NCBI GenBank assembly: GCA_026545765.1
Contig: CM048840.1
Span: 18,418,765-18,482,764 of the forward strand
Length of the DNA stretch: 64,000 bases
Source of the DNA: Plantago major
Taxonomy: Eukaryota; Streptophyta; Magnoliopsida; Lamiales; Plantaginaceae
Reading direction: 5' to 3'
Of the stretch, positions 58,101 to 64,000 are shown one piece after another. Both the position numbers and the translations under genes were made by a program. The notes under the pieces were generated by a model, which did not search any database, was not told the DNA's origin, and saw only the letters and a list, made by a program, of their open reading frames with translations. Position 1 is the first letter of the stretch. Each line of letters opens with the position of its first letter.

Positions 58101-59028
58101 TAGTGAAGTCATTGCACATTCTCCACTTTCACAGGGCTTTTCGGCGAGGACCACGTTGCGGACCGGTCAGATATCTGACTTCTTCGATATGACCTGCTTT
58201 CATTAACTTGTCAACCTCCCCTGCTATGATAGCATCCTCAACTGGTCCGAAGTCTTTCCTCTTTTGCCGGATGTGCTTGACCGTAGGATCTATGTTCAGG
58301 CGGTGAACCGCAATCCTTGGATCTATCCCCTTGAGATCATCTGTGCTCCAAGCAAAGATGTCGCGAAGGCAAGTGATGAGCTTCAGCTCTATTTCCGTAC
58401 TCATCTCCGTTCCAATTCGAGTTGTTCTTTCCGGATTTTCTTCGACCAGTTGGACCTCTTTCAAGGCTTCATGGGATTCTATTCTAGCTGTCTTGGGGAA
58501 CTTTTCTCTGAATGATCCGATACCGATCTCTTCCTTTGGTGGTGTTAGAGTAATGGGAGAATGGCTAAGAGGGCCCTTAGCGACCGAAAGGACAGGTTCT
58601 GTGGCTCCTCTGGTTGACATTATGTAGCATTCCCAGGCTTCTCTAATGTTGCCCGTTTCTTCCCCTACGCCGTTCGGGGTTGGAAACTTCACCCTGTTGT
58701 GTAGGGGAGAAGCGATTGCTCTGAATTGGTTAAGTCCCGGGCGGCCCAAGATTGCGTTATAGTCGAAGGTGCTATCTACTACCACAAAGAGGATAGTCTG
58801 GGTCACTCTTGTCGGAAAAGTGCCCATGGAGACTTGCAGTGGTATACTTCCAATGGGACGTACTACAGACCCTCCAAAACCTACTAATGAGGTATATACT
58901 CGTCCATATTGTATTTGCCCCAAATGCATTTGCTCGACAGTCCTTTTGGATAGGACATTGGAGGAGCTTCCTGTGTCGATTAGCACCTTGTTGACTTTGT
59001 AAGTGGCAATCACTAGAGAAACAACCAA
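55150..59028 (-). pseudogene. Gypsy-2 Pol fragments
   Basis: The protease with DTGSS is in the longest piece (58129-59028). RT pieces are at 57715-58119 (PKDPYPLPCIDQLV, FGLKNARATYQ, VYVDDMLV) and 57322-57573. RNase H is at 56515-56904 (VDGSSTGRLGGIGIF) and 56148-56513. The integrase zinc region and core are at 55670-56068 (CEDCQYYANIPHRP, WGIDIVGPFPRGT), with C-terminal remnants to 55150. The order is the same as in gypsy-1. All pieces are separated by frameshifts. Confidence 0.9.
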
Positions 59029-61055
59029 AGGGACATCGGGGTCCTTGAGATCTCCTCCACTTGAGGCGTTGGTGGGGGATCGCTATCGTCAAAGGTGATT
59101 GCATTTGTGCCTTTTAAGGCGGGTGGGCCGTAAGCCCTGTCGTTGTTTCTTAAGTGTTGCGCGGTCCTTTCCCTTGCATTTCTGCTATCTCCCCCTGTTG
59201 GTCCTCCTGCAATGGCGTTGATGACTCCACTGTAAGGGAGGTTCTCCATTCCTGTCTCTTCGTGGTACCCTTGATATCTTTGGGCCTGCCGAGGTGGCAT
59301 TTCCACCGGAGGTGGTGGTAAAGATCTGTCGTGATTGAACCACGCTCCTCTCTTCTTTGCTCATTCCTTCTATGCACGGAGGTTCTTCCTACTTTGTTGG
59401 TTCTTTCAACTTCCCGCTTCTCACTAGTCTTTCAATTTACATCTTTAATTGGATGCAATCCTCGGTCGGATGACCTTTACGCTTGTGGAACCTCGGTACT
59501 CTTTAGAGAATTTACTCTTCTTCTTTGCTCTTGGCGAGGTTTAGGCCATTGTATATCTAAGTCCTTCTCAACAATGGAAGCGAAGATGTCGGATCTTAGT
59601 GCATTGAGTAGCGTATACTCGGCGTATCTCACAGGTGGAGTTCTTTCTCTATGGAATTCTTTTACATCTCTGAGATCTCTTTTGCTCGAACTTCCCTTGG
59701 CGAGGAGGAGTTCTGTCGTGCTGTTCTTTTCCTTCTTGATCCACGCTCTTATCGGGACATTCCTTGATAATCTTCTCCATACAAGACTCCTTGAGATATC
59801 TTCCAAGTACTTCTCGGGTGATTTCTTCGTTGGAAAGCTTCCTTCTAAGTTCATCATTATAGGTGTTGGCATATAGGTGTCGGACCCGCTCTTTGATGCT
59901 ATGAGGCTCGACACGTCGTACTTGACGTTGAAGCGGTCAAGGAAGATCTGAGGTCCTCATGCTCTTCTGGATTATGCGCGGTGCTCAATGACCTCTTCCT
60001 TCTCTTTGCCTTCTCAAACCTTTTCAAGAAAAGGGCGGCGTCTGCATAAGATTTGATGGAACCATTGGGTGAGAGGTCCACCAATCCATTGCTTCTCCAA
60101 AGAGTGTGGTGGAAAAGTTGAGAGCCTTCATATTGTCGTGAGTCCATTGCTTTCCATCTTACTTTCGTATCTAGTAAGATGCCCTCTGAGAAATATCTCC
60201 ATAGTAATGCTCGAGGTTTGGGATAACACGATCAGGCGTTTTCTTTCTTTTACGATCTCATACGCTTACGAGGGTTGGGAGTTTTAACTACCACCTTCTC
60301 ATGTGCTTTGACCATCTGCTCAAGGTGGCAATTTGTGTTTCAAGGCCTTCTGCTGAGGTAGATCTGCCATTTGTCGATCTTTCACCGATTACGGGGTTGA
60401 TAGCTACATCTGGAGGAAGATCACCGATAGGAGCGATCGGGTGCTTTCCGCCATTTGATCTCTAGCGCTTGTTGTTGAGCTCCTTGTCGGTGGCTCCCGC
60501 CGTCTACTCGTGGCATACGGACTTCTCCTCGTTGCTCATGAGAAGCGGCTCTTCTATTGAGAAGGTGTCTCGGATCTTACGGTTGAGCTTGCTCCCCAAC
60601 CTTTGTTGGATCGGACGGTGCTCATTTCTTGAGTGGCGGGTTGACTTGCCACAGGATTGGCGTGGGTGGGGTGAAGTGAGGAGGTGGAGGTTGTTTGATC
60701 CAAGCACCCTTGAATAGTGGTGAGTAAGAGGCCATGATTCTCATTCATCCCGAACTCACTAGGACGGATGATCTGTCCATTTGGGAGGTAAAGTTTCTAC
60801 AGGGGAGGACCATGTGTTCTGACGGAGGAACACATCCTTAAATCCCCAAGTGTCTGGACCACTTGGTGGATTAATGGCTCTTCCCTCGCCAGAAGAAAGA
60901 CTAGCGGTATGGCCATCACTTGGATAATCTACTACTTCTCTTGTTGAGACTCTTGCTACTCCCCCTCTTCTAGTGGGAGGTCTCCCCCTTTGTCTCGGAG
61001 CAGGCGTACCAATGTCAGTGGCGTTAGTTCTTGCGGGCCTTCTTGTTCTTGCCAT
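59029..61055 (-). pseudogene. Gypsy-2 Gag region
   Basis: The ATG at 61055 opens MARTRRPARTNATDIGTPAP, an Arg/Pro-rich start as in gypsy-1, and stops at 60759. Later pieces at 59899-60147, 59477-59914 and 59013-59377 carry remnants of the gag core and linker (WPKPRQEQRR). Heavily frameshifted. Confidence 0.8.
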
Positions 61056-61106
61056 TACTGAAGAGAACGGGACTTTTTGTAAAGATTCCCACAGACGGCG
61101 CCAAAA

Positions 61107-62043
61107 TGTTGAGGGTGTAACTCCACAACTACTTAGATTTATTTAACTCTTCTAATGGGTACCAAGATGAGGGGCTCCTTGCTAGATGATGGCGGCGTAG
61201 AACTAGTGACCAACTACTCGGTAGAACACGCACACTTGAGTGGGGGGTTAGTGCCCGGTTTGCTAAGTGTCAAACCGGGATGAGACTTTACTCGAGAGTG
61301 ACTGAGGATCAACTCTGTAATATACTGGGGATCGGGATTGTGATATGACTAGCGAGATGGTCCATACGAAGTGAAGTTAAGTTCCTTACTTGTTGGGATG
61401 TGTGCCTTATTTATAGGCTATCATCAAAGTGGAAGGGCTTGCTAGGATTGCGCCATGTGTACGGCTAGGATTGAGCCACCAATGCTAAGATGAGGCCCAT
61501 GTGATAATGAAGCTTTAGCCCATGCCATCTTGGACTTTAGGGGTAGTTTGGTCATTATTGGGAGAGTTCTTGAGGATGTGACAGTGCCGAGGTCCACAGT
61601 TGGAGAGGTCGGTCGAATGTCCGATCCGGTACACAGTTGTTAGTGAGGAAGTTCTCTGTCATCGACTCTTAGATTGAGACTCTGGGTTCGGACATCTCAC
61701 TCTTTGGTGCCCACTTGCTTGGTAGCCTTATGAGATGGTCATGCTGGATCCGAGTTGACATCCGTATCGGAGTCCTCGGGTCGGAGGGGGTGCTGACTTA
61801 GCACTATGCTCCTTTCCCAGGGAGGCTCGGACCAAGGTGGGTCGGACCTATGGTTCCGGGTCGGGCCTTGCAGGTCCAAATCCTTTGTCCCTTTCTTTTA
61901 GGGTGGGTCGGACCATAGGTGGTCTGCCCGGATCGGACCATTGGCTCGGACCTAAGTGCCTCGGATCCATTGGATGACTTGGGATGCCTTAGGATTCGCT
62001 CCTAGGTCCTTTATGATGGATTGGACATATTTCCGTATCAACA
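61107..62043 (-). repeat. Gypsy-2 5' LTR (right copy)
   Basis: 937 bp. The primer-binding site lies beside it at about 61086-61103. The last 128 bp are duplicated in inverted orientation at 46425-46552. Confidence 0.95.
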
Positions 62044-64000
62044 TAAAAGATCCCCAACAAAAAGATAATTATTTAAAGAAATTAAAAGATATGGTTTTGG
62101 AAGGAGGACAAGGGCCTTCTGCTCCAATTAAACAAAAAACAGATTTCAAAGATATAATAAAAACATTTAATACCAACAAAACAAGTAACATCTCCATTAA
62201 TGATATTCAACATGAGATTAGGGAAGTTAAAATAGAAATACGACAATTAAAGGAAGAAAGTGAACAAATGAAACGAGAAATTTTGATTTTAAAACTAAAA
62301 GATGAATTACTAAAAGAGGAAAACACCACTGATGAAAAAGAAGAAAATAATTCAGAAAAAGAAGAAAGTAATGAAGAAAAATCTTTTATAAATGCTATAT
62401 CACAAGTTTCTTACCAAAAATGGTATGTTAAAGTTAAAATTGTTATAGGAAACTTTATTCTAGAAACAGTTGCCTTAATGGATAGTGGGGCTGATATGAA
62501 TTGCATACAAGAAGGATTAATACCTACAAAATATCTGGAAAAATCTAAGGAAAGATTATCAACAGCAAACTCAGAAAGACTAAAAATAAATTACAAACTT
62601 TCAAATGCACATATTTGCAATGACGGAGTTTGTTTAAGGCAATCTTTGTTTTAGTAAAAGATCTGACACTAAAGTCATTAGGAAATCCATTCATGTCAAT
62701 GTTGTTTCCTATACATGTAGACAACAAGGAGTAGAAACCACAGTTTTAGGAAAGAAAATACTTTTCCAATTCCAATATCCTGTGACAAGCAGATAAATAA
62801 ACCTTTACAAAAGCTGAATTTTTCAAAAATAAAAAATAAAGAAAAACAAATTATGCATCTTAAAGAGGAACTAAGTTTTAAAAGAATTGAAGAAAAAATA
62901 AAAAGCCCAATTCTACAGAAACAAATTTTAACCTATCAAAAGAAGCTAGAGGATGAAGTTTGTTCAGAATTTCCCACAGCTTTTTGGGATTGAAAAAGAC
63001 ATATTGTAACCCTTCCTTATGAAAATGATTACGAAGAAAGTAAAATTCCGACTAAGGCAAGGCCTATACAAATGAACGAAGCTGTTAGAACATTGTAAAA
63101 AGAAATTTGAATTATTAAAATGAAAATCATAAGACCAAGCAAATCACCATGGTCATGTTACGCATTTTATGTACAAAGAATCTTTGAACTTGAGAGAGGA
63201 ACTCCTAGACTAGTTATAAATTATAAACCATTAAACAAAGTCCTCAAATGGATCAGGTATCCAATTCAAATAAAAGCGATTTGCTTAAAAGACTTTATAA
63301 TGCTAAAATATTCTCCAAGTTCGATATGAAATCCGGTTTCTGGCAAATACAAATTTCAGAAAAAGATAAGTACAAAAGCGACTTTTCTTTACATTGGGAC
63401 AATTTGAATGGAATGTCATGCCTTTTGGATTAAAAATGCTCCTTGAATTCCAAAAGGTCATGAATGATATTTTCACTCCTTACACTACTTTTACAATTGT
63501 TTATATTGATGATGTCCTAGTTTTTAGTCAAGATATAGAACAACATTGGAAACACTTAAATATTTTCCTAAAAGTCATAAAAGAAAATGGTTTAGTTGTC
63601 TCCTCAAGAAAAATAAAATTGTTCCAAGTAAGCATAAGATTTCTCGGACATCAGATTCATGAAAGTACTATTATACCAATCCAACGGTCTCTAGAATTTG
63701 GGGATAAATTTCCGGATGAAATAAGAGACAAAACCCAATTACAAAGATTTCTCGGATCATTGAATTATGTAGGAGATTTTATCCAAATTTAAGACAAACT
63801 TGCAAACCTTTGTTTGAAAGATTAAAAAGAACCCTCAATGTGGACAAGCAAACATCTTGAGATAGTCAAAGAAATAAAACAAAAGTTAAAACTCTTCCTT
63901 GTTTAACCATTTGTCATTGATACTCTTAAGATTGTACAAAGCGGCGCTTGAATTAGGGTATGGAGGCATTCTTAAGCAAATCATTGATAGGGAAACAATT
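61915..64000 (+). repeat. Inverted repeat, right arm
   Basis: Mirror of 44480-46552. It comprises the end of the gypsy-2 right LTR, the TAAAA target duplication and pararetrovirus pol to the window end. Confidence 0.85.
62044..64000 (+). pseudogene. Endogenous pararetrovirus protease-RT region, right copy
   Basis: Continues the coat-protein frame after the gypsy-2 target duplication. It has a Lys/Glu-rich coiled-coil segment (62060-62380), an aspartic protease with an intact Asp-Ser-Gly at 62481-62489, a frameshift near 62640, then RT from about 63100 with catalytic YIDD codons at 63502-63513. Stops and shifts occur at about 62652, 63100, 63330 and 63790, so it is defective. It runs off the window end. 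Motifs and order fit Caulimoviridae; the genus is not resolved. Confidence 0.82.

Larger units (their letters stand above)
48027..62043 (-). mobile_element. Second Tat-like gypsy element, strongly decayed
   Basis: LTRs of 961 bp (48027-48987) and 937 bp (61107-62043) with TGTTGAGGG...CCGTATCAACA ends and a perfect target duplication TAAAA (48022-48026 and 62044-62048). It has the same family ends, primer-binding site, polypurine tract and gene order as the element at 12030-25661: opposite-strand cassette next to the left LTR, pol and gag on the minus strand. Hundreds of small indels break nearly all frames. It sits in the pararetrovirus between the coat-protein and protease segments. Confidence 0.95.

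Overview
The window is nuclear DNA of a flowering plant, most likely a eudicot. It has GT-AG introns, single-copy plant genes with UTRs and AT-rich spacers, nested LTR retrotransposons, MITEs and an endogenous Caulimoviridae-type pararetrovirus. No rRNA, tRNA, CRISPR or prokaryotic operon structure was seen.

Region by region: 1-1703 is the 3' part of a Yae1-domain gene (+). 2951-4849 is an intronless calmodulin-binding-domain gene (-). 4850-7272 is AT-rich spacer. 7273-26680 is a Ty1/copia element (+) split inside its reverse transcriptase by a 13.6-kb Ty3/gypsy element (12030-25661, coding on -) with a perfect 5-bp target duplication. 28189-33611 is an eight-exon plastid TPR-like gene (-). 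34550-36385 is a seven-exon gene for a short LRR protein with one membrane span and no kinase (-). 37216-38991 is an ABA2/xanthoxin-dehydrogenase-type SDR gene (-). 39398-40352 is a decayed PIF/Harbinger transposase (-). 40890-41711 holds two copies of one MITE. 41739-41910 looks like a hAT terminus. 42110-42372 is a microsatellite plus minisatellite. From about 42.9 kb to the end lies endogenous pararetrovirus DNA, interrupted by a second, badly decayed member of the same gypsy family (48027-62043, coding on -) and containing a roughly 2-kb inverted duplication.

The most unusual system is in the two gypsy elements. Between the 3' end of pol and the adjacent LTR, each carries a cassette on the opposite strand, convergent with gag-pol. 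In the better preserved copy (12946-18580) there are three tandem TATA boxes. The first serves a unit with a 5'-UTR intron and a 444-codon ORF resembling the plant 'putative gypsy type transposon' domain, continuing into further ORFs. The second serves a 98-codon ORF of unknown function. The third precedes an apparently non-coding stretch with an 80-nt imperfect hairpin. A short GGGGTATGCCCC palindrome follows two of the stop codons. Promoter, 5' intron and ORF remnants recur in the second element at matching places, so the cassette belongs to the family.

The host genes show no shared pathway. Exon structures were assembled by eye from splice consensus and reading phase. Phase closes exactly for the Yae1, LRR and ABA2 genes; the plastid TPR gene was followed through its conserved reading frame.
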